From: Bradyrhizobium lablabi
GTDB taxonomy: Bacteria > Pseudomonadota > Alphaproteobacteria > Rhizobiales > Xanthobacteraceae
NCBI RefSeq assembly: GCF_001440475.1
Contig: NZ_LLYB01000129.1
Coordinates: forward strand, 1-46,919
DNA: 46,919 nt
Direction: 5' to 3'
Each line of letters opens with the position of its first letter. The first letter of the stretch is position 1. The notes under the pieces are model-generated. The model made no database searches and was not told the DNA's origin. It saw nothing but the letters and a program-made list of their open reading frames with translations. The translations under genes and the position numbers were made by a program. This document shows positions 40,530 to 46,919 of the stretch, piece after piece.

Positions 40530-41558
40530 CTAGCACTCCGCCAGCAGCACATCGAGATCGGTGGTGGAGCGTCGGCCGACGTCATCAGCGTGCGCCCTGA
40601 GGAAGGCGTCGGCGCTCTTGCGTCCCTCTTCCCGGAGCAGCGAAACGAACTCCCATTCCGCGTTGAGCTTGGATGATGCGCCGAATTGCGTGAGGGTGTC
40701 GGTCATGATCCGGTGCGTGCGCATTCCGGCCCAGCGCGCGCCCTCGCCGTGCCCGGGGTCGGCCACCTGGCGCAGCAGCGCCATCATGCGCAATTCCTTC
40801 ATCAGCGGCGAATTGAAGGAAATCTCGTTGAGCCGGTTGAGGATCTCGTTTGCCGTGCGCGGCGGCTCCGGCCGTTCGCGCGGATTGATCTGCACCAGAA
40901 TGGTGTCACACGCGTCGCTCTCGCGCACCAGCGGCGTCAGCGTCGGATTGCCGGCATAGCCGCCATCCCAGAAAGGTTCACCGTCGATCTCGATCGCGTG
41001 GAACATGGTCGGCAGGCAGGCCGAGGCCAGCAGGACATCGGCGGTGATCTCCTTGTTGCGGAAGATGCGGCCGCGGCCGGTGCGCACACTGGTGGCAGTG
41101 ACGAACAGCCTGATCGGCGCGCGGGCGAGCCGGTCGAAATCGATGCTCTCGGCGAGGATGGCGCGCAGCGGATTGAGGCCGAGCGGATTGAGATCATAGG
41201 GCGAAACCACGCGGGCCATCAGGTCCATGGCGACATAGGCGGGCGAGGTGTCCAGCGTCCAGCGGCCCATCATCCGGTCGAGCGGCGAGCGCTGCAGCGG
41301 GCTGAATGCCGCAGCCTGCGACACGCGTCGCCAATAGGCCGCGAGCGCCGCCCGCGCGCCTTCGGCCCCGCCTTGCGTCCACCCGTCGGCCACCAGGGCG
41401 GCATTCATCGCGCCCGCCGACGTGCCGGAGATCGCCTCGATCCGCAGCCACGGCTCCTCGGTCAGCCGATCGAGCACGCCCCAGGTGAACGCGCCGTGGG
41501 AGCCGCCGCCCTGCAAGGCGAGGTCGATCAGGACAGGTTCGCGCGCTGTTTCGTCCAT
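40530..41558 (-). CDS. Patatin-like phospholipase (DUF3734-containing type)
   Basis: Serine acyl hydrolase of 342 residues. ATG 41558 has GAGGG five bases upstream. The glycine loop LQGGGSHGAFTWGVL (16-30), nucleophile GTSAG (S47) and DGG (D198) are intact. The C-terminal third (LVQINPRERPEPPRTANEI, LNEISFNSPLMKELRMM) resembles the DUF3734 extension of patatins linked with polyhydroxybutyrate and hydroxybutyrate genes in Rhizobiales. The adjoining GntP permease, possibly for hydroxybutyrate, fits this. A role in storage-polymer or lipid turnover is inference. No signal peptide. Confidence 0.88.
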   Translation of the reverse strand: MDETAREPVLIDLALQGGGSHGAFTWGVLDRLTEEPWLRIEAISGTSAGAMNAALVADGWTQGGAEGARAALAAYWRRVSQAAAFSPLQRSPLDRMMGRWTLDTSPAYVAMDLMARVVSPYDLNPLGLNPLRAILAESIDFDRLARAPIRLFVTATSVRTGRGRIFRNKEITADVLLASACLPTMFHAIEIDGEPFWDGGYAGNPTLTPLVRESDACDTILVQINPRERPEPPRTANEILNRLNEISFNSPLMKELRMMALLRQVADPGHGEGARWAGMRTHRIMTDTLTQFGASSKLNAEWEFVSLLREEGRKSADAFLRAHADDVGRRSTTDLDVLLAEC

Positions 41559-41596
41559 CGTCACCCTCGTTGGCTGGAGATGAAACGACACTCAAT

Positions 41597-41827
41597 TCAG
41601 GACGTTCCGAAACCCTCTCTCGACTCTTCGTAGGATCGACGGAGCAGCGCGTACAGGCTGCCGCCCGTCGCCGCCCCGAGCAGATAGGCGACGGCTGCCA
41701 GCAGCGCGAGCGGCACGCGGGCATTCAAGCCGAGGAAGGACATGGTGACGATCTCGAAATTCTGCAGCGCGAAGATGACGGTCGCGGCGACGAACAGAAT
41801 GATGACGGCGAGGTAGATCCAGCGCAT
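41597..41827 (-). CDS. LapA-domain (DUF1049) small membrane protein
   Basis: A 76-residue protein with two helices (RWIYLAVIILFVAATVIFALQ and PLALLAAVAYLLGAATGGSLY) joined by the NFEIVTMSFLGLNARV segment typical of LapA/DUF1049 proteins. ATG 41827 has GGGAGG five bases upstream. Family members sit in the inner membrane and in enterobacteria interact with lipopolysaccharide-biogenesis factors; the role here is not known. It lies between the HdeD gene and the patatin gene, same strand, with gaps of 58 and 38 bases. Confidence 0.83.
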   Translation of the reverse strand: MRWIYLAVIILFVAATVIFALQNFEIVTMSFLGLNARVPLALLAAVAYLLGAATGGSLYALLRRSYEESREGFGTS

Positions 41828-41885
41828 GGGCGCCTCCCTTTCGTCGATCAAGAGACCGCGCCGCGCGCAGTCCGCCAATCACACC

Positions 41886-42455
41886 TCAGCGAGCGCGGTG
41901 CAAGCCGAAGCCGAGCCCGATATAGCTAGCGCCGGCCATGATGAGGTCGATGCCGAGGAACAAGCCGAGGATATACAGGCTTGACACCGGCCAGCGCGCC
42001 AGGATCAGCAGGCCGAGCAGAAGCGTGATCACACCTGATAGCACCACCCAGATCCAGGGCGTTTCCCGTTTCATGCTGAAGGCCAGCACGATTCGCATGA
42101 TGCCCGAGACCACCAGCGATGCGCCGAGGATCAGTGTCAGCAGCACCGCGGCGAGCAGCGGATTCTGGAACGTGACGAAGCCGCCGATGATATAGAGCAC
42201 GCCGAGCAGGACCCAGAGCAGGAACTTGCCCCAGCTCTTGATCTGGAAGGCGCTAAACACCTCGGCGACGCCGGCGACGATCATCATGATGCCGACGACG
42301 AAGACGCTCACGACAGTGGCCATAGCGACACTGCCAAGCGCGATAAACCCGGCGATCAGATAGACGATGCCGAGCGCGACGATCCAGCCCCATTTGGCGC
42401 GCAGCGGCGCCGTATCCGAAGCGGCTGTTCTCACGGTGTCTGAAGTGATGGTCAT
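41886..42455 (-). CDS. HdeD family membrane protein (DUF308)
   Basis: A 189-residue inner-membrane protein with six helices arranged as three pairs of DUF308 repeats (WGWIVALGIVYLIAGFIALG, FLLWVLLGVLYIIGGFVTFQ, WIWVVLSGVITLLLGLLILA). ATG 42455 has GGAGG six bases upstream. HdeD contributes to acid resistance in Escherichia coli; homologues in Bradyrhizobium are numerous and mostly uncharacterised. It is the first gene of the minus-strand set continuing to LapA-like, patatin and GntP permease genes. The 214 bases upstream contain no other gene. Confidence 0.88.
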   Translation of the reverse strand: MTITSDTVRTAASDTAPLRAKWGWIVALGIVYLIAGFIALGSVAMATVVSVFVVGIMMIVAGVAEVFSAFQIKSWGKFLLWVLLGVLYIIGGFVTFQNPLLAAVLLTLILGASLVVSGIMRIVLAFSMKRETPWIWVVLSGVITLLLGLLILARWPVSSLYILGLFLGIDLIMAGASYIGLGFGLHRAR

Positions 42456-42669
42456 GACGGTCCTCCGAAAACGAAAACCTATCCGACGTCAGTTTTGCCG
42501 GTCCCTCGACGCGACAGCGCGGGGGTGCTCGACACCTGCATAATAGCGCAACTGCGCGTTGCGATCACCCCGATTTCGGCATTTTCGGCCGCGATTTCGT
42601 CGTGCAGCCTCGCCGCGGCATGATGCTGTTCGTCCCGTTGTGAGACGATTGTTGAGCGATAGCGGTCCG

Positions 42670-43383
42670 CTAGATCAGCTTCATCCCCTTCAAACTCGAA
42701 TGCCCGTTCTTGCCGACGATGATGTGGTCGTGAACGGCAATGCCGAGCGGCTTTGCGATCTCGACGATCGCCTTGGTCATGTGGATGTCGGCCTGGGATG
42801 GCGTCGGATCGCCGCTTGGATGATTGTGCACCAGGATCAGCGCGGTCGCCGATAGTTCGAGCGCGCGCTTGATCACCTCGCGCGGGTAGACCGGCGTATG
42901 GTCGATGGTGCCGGTCTGCTGGATTTCATCGGCGATCAGTTGATTGCGCTTGTCGAGGAACAGCAGGCGGAATTGCTCCTTGTCGACGAATGCCATCCCG
43001 CTCCGGCAATAGGCGATCACGTCGTCCCACGACGACAGCGCGACCTTGCGCTTGATCTCACCCTTAGCCACCCTGCTCGCAGCGGCAGCGAGCAGCTTGA
43101 TCTGGTTGATCGAGGCCTCACCGATGCCGTCGACCTCGCGCAGGCGCGCGACAGGCGCGTGAATGACCTCGGCGAAGGAGCCGAATTTCTTCAGCAGCTC
43201 TTTGGCCAGCGGTTTGGTGTCGCGCCGGGGCAGGGCGGGAAACAGCGCCATCTCCAGCAGCTCGTAATCGCTCAGCGCCTCCGGCCCGGCGCCATAGAAG
43301 CGCTCGCGCAGCCGTTCGCGGTGGCCGTGATAATGCGGCGTCTCGGCGGCTTGATCCGGGGGAGGGCTGGTCCTGGCTGGCAT
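42670..43383 (-). CDS. radC: RadC family JAB-domain protein
   Basis: A 237-residue cytoplasmic protein. ATG 43383 is used; an in-frame TTG at 43389 is less likely. The N-terminal part has a helix-hairpin-helix-like segment (LREVDGIGEASINQIKLLAA, 81-100) and the C-terminal JAMM metalloprotease-like motif H186-N-H188-P-S-G-D...D199 is complete. The name is historical; a role in DNA repair is not established. The protein has an N-terminal tail typical of rhizobial versions. It lies downstream of the MBL gene terminator on the same strand. Confidence 0.92.
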   Translation of the reverse strand: MPARTSPPPDQAAETPHYHGHRERLRERFYGAGPEALSDYELLEMALFPALPRRDTKPLAKELLKKFGSFAEVIHAPVARLREVDGIGEASINQIKLLAAAASRVAKGEIKRKVALSSWDDVIAYCRSGMAFVDKEQFRLLFLDKRNQLIADEIQQTGTIDHTPVYPREVIKRALELSATALILVHNHPSGDPTPSQADIHMTKAIVEIAKPLGIAVHDHIIVGKNGHSSLKGMKLI

Positions 43384-43456
43384 CGGCAATCACCATGCCG
43401 TTCCAGCCAGCTTTTGCAACTCTGAAGTGTCGGGCCGGCCGGGGATTTCGGACAGA

Positions 43457-43485
43457 GAAAAGGCGCCGCGCGAACGCGGCGCCTT
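43457..43485 (-). terminator. Rho-independent terminator after the MBL hydrolase gene
   Basis: On the minus strand AAGGCGCCGCG-TTCG-CGCGGCGCCTT is a perfect 11-base stem with a stable tetraloop, followed by TTCT. It starts 25 bases after the stop at 43510, so it ends the MBL transcript before radC. Confidence 0.75.
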
Positions 43486-43509
43486 CGGTGGTTCTAGGTC
43501 AAACGGCTA

Positions 43510-44469
43510 TCAGGCCTTCACCGCCGCGAAGGCATAGCCGTTGCCGTCCTTGGTCAGCGTGCCGACATTCGGGAAGCCGAAATGATAGCCGGCGATCATG
43601 CCCTTCTCGGCGATCACGCGATCGAAGAACGCGCGGCGCGTCGCTTCCGCCTTCGGGCCGTCCGCATCGAAGCCTGAGAACCAGCCGGGATTCCTGACGA
43701 ACAGCTGGTGGATGCCGGTGACGTCGCTCTGGATGTAGAGCTGTTGGCCTCCCGATGCCACGAGGAACGACATGTGCCCGACAGTATGGCCGGGGGTGGC
43801 GATGGCTTTCACGCCGGGGGCGATGTCGGCGCCGTCGTTGTACTGCTTGACGTTCTTCCAGGTCGGGAAGGTCGCCTGAATCCGCTTGATGAACGGACGG
43901 TTGGCTTCCGGCACCTTCTCCACCAGTGCCGGGTCGGTCGCGAACTTGAACTCCACCTCCGGCATCATGATTTCCGCGTTCGGGAAGACTTGTTCGCTGG
44001 TCTCCTTCACCCACAGGCCCGAAACGTGATCGGGATGGAAATGCGAGATCACGACGGTGGAAACCGCCGCCGGGTCGAGGCCGGCCGCCTTCATGTTGTC
44101 GGCGAGCTTGCCGACCGTCGCCGGGCCGTTGCCGCCAAAACCCGTGTCGAACAGGATCACCTTGCCGCCGGTCCTGATCGCGGTGACGGTGAAGGGATTG
44201 TCAATCTTGTCGGGTCCGATGCCGGCGGCGGTGAGCGCCTTCTTGACGTCGTCGAGCGAGGCGTTCTTCACCATGCCCTCGGCGACCGTGCGCTCGATAC
44301 TGCCCTCGTGCAGGCTAAAGACCTCGATGTCCCCGACCTTGTATTTGAGGCTATCCGCGGCGCGCTGCGCATGCGCGGCGCCGATGAACGAAACCGGTCC
44401 CTTGAGGCCGAAAACCAGCGCCGCCCCCGTGCTCCCGAGGACCAGATCGCGACGTGAAATCTCGAACAT
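43510..44469 (-). CDS. Tat-exported MBL-fold metallohydrolase
   Basis: A 319-residue periplasmic hydrolase. ATG 44469 follows GGGAG. Residues 1-35 are a twin-arginine signal (SRRDLVLGSTGAALVFGL, ending AHAQ). The zinc motif H143-F-H145-P-D147-H148 is intact, with the second-site histidine in TPGHTVGHMSF and aspartate in IQSDVTG. This is the subgroup that includes lactonases and arylsulfatase-like enzymes; the substrate cannot be assigned. A terminator follows its stop. The SMP-30 gene lies 154 bases upstream on the same strand, with no gene between. Confidence 0.88.
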   Translation of the reverse strand: MFEISRRDLVLGSTGAALVFGLKGPVSFIGAAHAQRAADSLKYKVGDIEVFSLHEGSIERTVAEGMVKNASLDDVKKALTAAGIGPDKIDNPFTVTAIRTGGKVILFDTGFGGNGPATVGKLADNMKAAGLDPAAVSTVVISHFHPDHVSGLWVKETSEQVFPNAEIMMPEVEFKFATDPALVEKVPEANRPFIKRIQATFPTWKNVKQYNDGADIAPGVKAIATPGHTVGHMSFLVASGGQQLYIQSDVTGIHQLFVRNPGWFSGFDADGPKAEATRRAFFDRVIAEKGMIAGYHFGFPNVGTLTKDGNGYAFAAVKA

Positions 44470-44623
44470 TGCCCTTGCTCCCTTTGCTTGATCGCTGCCC
44501 GCCAGAGCCTTCCCGTCCGGAAGGCCCGCGCAGTACTACCCCGGATCAGGCGGGCTATTCCGGCGCGATGCCGCTTCAACTACAGGGCAAGTTGCCGCAT
44601 CGCAGCGTCCGCGCTCGGGCCTG

Positions 44624-45583
44624 TCAGCAAATGCGAGGCATTTGCAAACAGGGCTCGCGACCCGGCCGGCCGACGCGAAACGCTTCGATGAAGCCGCCGT
44701 CCTTTTGGGTCACGAAGACGGTTTTGCCGTCGGGACCGCCAAAGGTGAGGTTGGTCGGCTCTTTGCCGCGCAGCGGCACCTCGCGCTCGAGCGATCCGTC
44801 GGCGCCGATCACGGCGATCTTGCCGGCGGATAGCCGGGCGAGATAGATCCGGCCGTCGACGTCGGTGCGCAAGCCGTCGACCTCGAAATCCGCAAATCCC
44901 CTGATCAGCCGCGGGTCGAGCAATTTGCTGCCGTCGAGACGATAGGCCCATACCTGCCGCGAATTGGATTCGCTCACATACAGGGTGGCGCCATCCGGGC
45001 TGAGATCGATGCCGTTGGTCACGCCAAGGCGCCTGGTCGAGGACATCACCTCACCTTGCCCATTGCCATCAGGCCCACGGGTAATGCGCCAGATCTGGCC
45101 GCCCGAGGGCGATGCAAATCTGGGGTCGCTGGCATAGAGCGTGCCGTCCGCCGCGATCGCCAGATCGTTCGGCTGATTGAATCGATCGGAATGAAAGTAG
45201 ACTCGCGGCGTGGTTTCGCCTGATGCGATGACCCAGACGTTGTGCTTTTTGAAATCGGCAATGTACATCCGCCCCTCACGGTCGAAACGAATGCCGTTGC
45301 CGATGCTATCAGCGGGAAGCGATGTGAAGAGCTGGGATTGCGAAGCGCCGGGCGCGACCTTGCCGATGGTGCCGCGCTGTCGAAAATTGACGACGTAAAG
45401 GTTGCCGGATGCGTCGACCGCGGGGCCTTCTATGCCGGACGTATACTCGCCCTGCGGCGTGAGCTGCTTGCTCACGAACAGGATGTCCTCGGCGGCATCG
45501 GTGCGGGCTGCAGAAAAAGCGACAAATGCGATCAGGAAGGTGGCGGCAAATCCGGCTCGAAGGTCTCGTTCCCCGGTTATCAT
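44624..45583 (-). CDS. Exported SMP-30/gluconolactonase-like beta-propeller
   Basis: A 319-residue secreted protein. ATG 45583 gives a clean signal peptide (about 1-30, GFAATFLIAFVAFSA, ending TDAAE); ATG 45607 is in frame. The six-blade propeller repeats show SGIEGPAVDASGNLYVVNF (E52), GNGIRFDREGRMYIADF, QPNDLAIAADGTLYASDP, TNGIDLSPDGATLYVSE and VDGLRTDVDGRIYLA, supplying the Glu/Asn/Asp metal ligands of the family. Reactions include lactone hydrolysis. It could act with the neighbouring lactonase-like MBL enzyme (inference). The C-terminus ends with two cysteines (REPCLQMPRIC), which is unusual. Confidence 0.85.
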   Translation of the reverse strand: MITGERDLRAGFAATFLIAFVAFSAARTDAAEDILFVSKQLTPQGEYTSGIEGPAVDASGNLYVVNFRQRGTIGKVAPGASQSQLFTSLPADSIGNGIRFDREGRMYIADFKKHNVWVIASGETTPRVYFHSDRFNQPNDLAIAADGTLYASDPRFASPSGGQIWRITRGPDGNGQGEVMSSTRRLGVTNGIDLSPDGATLYVSESNSRQVWAYRLDGSKLLDPRLIRGFADFEVDGLRTDVDGRIYLARLSAGKIAVIGADGSLEREVPLRGKEPTNLTFGGPDGKTVFVTQKDGGFIEAFRVGRPGREPCLQMPRIC

Positions 45584-45660
45584 CACCTGTCCGTGCTGCA
45601 ATGCCATCGGCGCAAGCGCGCTTCCCGGGGACGCGAACAGGTTCGGCTGAAGGCGCCGCC

Positions 45661-46485
45661 TCAGACGGCGACGTACGGCTTCTCGCCGTTGCGCGCCGAC
45701 AGCGTGAAGATCTCGACGCCGGTCGCGGTCACGCCGACCGAATGCTCGAACTGCGCCGACAGCGAGCGGTCGCGCGTCACCGCGGTCCAGCCGTCGGACA
45801 GGATTTTTACATGCGGTTTGCCGAGATTGATCATCGGCTCGATGGTGAAGAACATGCCGGGCTTCAGCATCACGCCTTCGCCGGGCCGGCCGATATGGAT
45901 GATGTTCGGCTCGTCGTGGAACAGGCGCCCGAGGCCATGGCCGCAGAAATCGCGCACCACGCTCATGCCCTGCGGCTCGACGAAGCTCTGGATGGCGTGG
46001 CCGATGTCGCCGGTGGTGGCGCCGGGCTTCACCGCGGCGATGCCGCGCATCATCGCCTCATAGGTGACCTCGATCAGCCGCTCCGCCTTGCGGGCGATCG
46101 GGCCGATCACATACATGCGGCTGGAATCGCCATACCAGCCGTCGACGATGAAGGTGACGTCGATATTGACGATGTCGCCTTCCTTCATTGCGCGGTCGCC
46201 GGGCATGCCGTGGCAGACCACATGATTGATCGAGGTGCAGGTCGAGTAGCGGTAGCCGCGATACATCAGCGTTGCCGGATAGGCGCCATGGCTGAAGGCG
46301 AAGTCGCGGACGAATTCGTCGATCCGGGAAGTCGGGACGCCCGGCTTGACGATGTCGGTGAGCTCGTCGAGGCATTTGGCAACCAGTGCGCCGGCCTTGC
46401 GCATACCGGCAAAACCGCTGGCGCCATGCAGCTTGATCTGTCCGGTCTTTCGCAAGGAGGTGTCTGTTGCTTCGATATAGCTCAT
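45661..46485 (-). CDS. map: Methionine aminopeptidase, type I
   Basis: Cytoplasmic enzyme that removes the initiator methionine, 274 residues. The five metal ligands are D109, D120, H183, E216 and E247, and the substrate-site histidine H92 (CHGMPGD) is present. No N-terminal zinc finger and no type II insert, so it is type Ia. ATG 46485 is the first in frame; the ribosome site is weak. The enzyme is normally essential. It lies between the SMP-30 gene and the MscS-like gene, all on the minus strand. Confidence 0.95.
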   Translation of the reverse strand: MSYIEATDTSLRKTGQIKLHGASGFAGMRKAGALVAKCLDELTDIVKPGVPTSRIDEFVRDFAFSHGAYPATLMYRGYRYSTCTSINHVVCHGMPGDRAMKEGDIVNIDVTFIVDGWYGDSSRMYVIGPIARKAERLIEVTYEAMMRGIAAVKPGATTGDIGHAIQSFVEPQGMSVVRDFCGHGLGRLFHDEPNIIHIGRPGEGVMLKPGMFFTIEPMINLGKPHVKILSDGWTAVTRDRSLSAQFEHSVGVTATGVEIFTLSARNGEKPYVAV

Positions 46486-46600
46486 GGGCGGGTCATGCTT
46501 CGGGAACGGAAAAAGGGCTGATTTGAACGTCTAATTTAATGATCCGACCGCTCAGTGCAAGCCAAGGTTGGGACTCCGGGACGCCTTAAAAAGCTTGCAT

Positions 46601-46919
46601 CTAGCCGGAAACCTCCACCACCTGCTCGACCGGTAGCGCGCCGCCGCGGATGCGGATTTCGCGGACCGGATAGGGAACACGGATGCCCTCGCGCTTGAAC
46701 GCGTCCCACAGCGCCAGCATCACCTCGCTCTTGACGTTGTCCATGCCGTCTGGATCGGCGATCCAGAAGGTCAGGGAGAACTTCATCCCGGCCTCGGCGA
46801 ACTCGGTGATGATGCAGTTCGGCGGCTTGTTCTTGATGGCGCGCGGGGCGGCTGCCGCGACCTCGATCGCCAGCTTGCAGACGAGGCGGGGATCGGCGTC
46901 GTAGTTGGTGCTGAACAGC
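46601..46919 (-). CDS. MscS-family mechanosensitive channel, C-terminal part
   Basis: The minus-strand frame is open from the window edge to TAG at 46601-46603 (105 residues, N-terminus outside). It reads FSTNYDADPRLVCKLAIEVA, then KNKPPNCIITEFAEAGMKFS and FWIADPDGMDNVKSEVMLAL, WDAFKREGIRVPYPVREIRI, which is the cytoplasmic alpha/beta C-terminal domain of MscS channels. The membrane part is not in the window. The gene is followed by map on the same strand, with 115 bases between. Confidence 0.88.
   Translation of the reverse strand, partial: LFSTNYDADPRLVCKLAIEVAAAAPRAIKNKPPNCIITEFAEAGMKFSLTFWIADPDGMDNVKSEVMLALWDAFKREGIRVPYPVREIRIRGGALPVEQVVEVSG

Noticed and set aside
39010..40533. Plus-strand open frame of about 500 codons opposite the GntP permease
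   Set aside because: Very rich in Arg, His, Gln and Glu without any domain; the permease on the other strand is well supported.
1..46919. CRISPR arrays, tRNA or rRNA genes, prophage or integrative element
   Set aside because: No regularly spaced repeats, cloverleaf sequence, integrase, capsid or transposase was seen anywhere in the window.

Overview
The window is GC-rich, gene-dense DNA from an alphaproteobacterium, most likely a Bradyrhizobium or close relative (Nitrobacteraceae). That placement is inference from the gene set: Fpr-type ferredoxin reductase, FMN-binding glutamate synthase paralogue, Omp25-type barrels, ECF42 sigma factor with a DGPF protein, map and radC near each other, and palindromic intergenic elements of the kind common in that group. 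No tRNA, rRNA, CRISPR array, intact insertion sequence or prophage was seen. About 49 protein genes are supported, one of them broken and two cut by the window ends.

Layout. 1-6.3 kb: end of a secreted Cys-rich protein, a two-gene RND efflux pump (lipoprotein adaptor plus inner-membrane pump), and a Tat-exported amidohydrolase. 6.3-9.8 kb: a CurA-type oxidoreductase divergent from a DAACS symporter followed by an orphan family 3 substrate-binding protein. 9.9-12.2 kb: a two-gene operon on the minus strand, a cyanophycin-synthetase-like ATP-grasp followed (1-base overlap) by a FolC/Mur-type ligase. 12.5-17.6 kb: ferredoxin-NADP reductase, patatin, membrane-anchored FMN-dependent glutamate-synthase-like protein and a CNNM/CorC protein, all plus strand. 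17.7-20.6 kb: an outer-membrane protein that fuses an Omp25-like barrel to an OprB porin, with a Fur-like palindrome upstream, and a small secreted protein. 20.7-26 kb: a creatininase divergent from a tightly overlapped operon (NMT1-type binding protein, ATPase, permease, D-2-hydroxyacid dehydrogenase, tandem Inh inhibitor).

26-33.6 kb: an orphan barstar, a frameshifted SGNH esterase, a DGPF-ECF42 pair, then a di-heme peroxidase, cupredoxin, chemoreceptor and small unknown protein. 33-34.6 kb: TetR regulator divergent from a SnoaL-like and a DUF3237 gene, with a clear operator on the promoter. 34.6-38 kb: minus-strand membrane protein, exported aldo/keto reductase, very acidic peptide, saccharopine-dehydrogenase-like protein. 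38.3-46.9 kb: DUF1326, then a minus-strand set: HdeD, LapA-like, patatin, GntP permease; RadC; MBL hydrolase; SMP-30; methionine aminopeptidase; and the end of an MscS channel.

The strongest candidate for an undescribed system is the ATP-grasp/Mur-ligase pair at 9.9-12.2 kb, which looks like the two catalytic halves of a cyanophycin synthetase encoded as separate proteins. Second is the peroxidase-cupredoxin-chemoreceptor cluster at 29.3-32.9 kb. Three of the convergent gene junctions are filled by long imperfect palindromes. Function calls rest on reading the translations; no database search was run.
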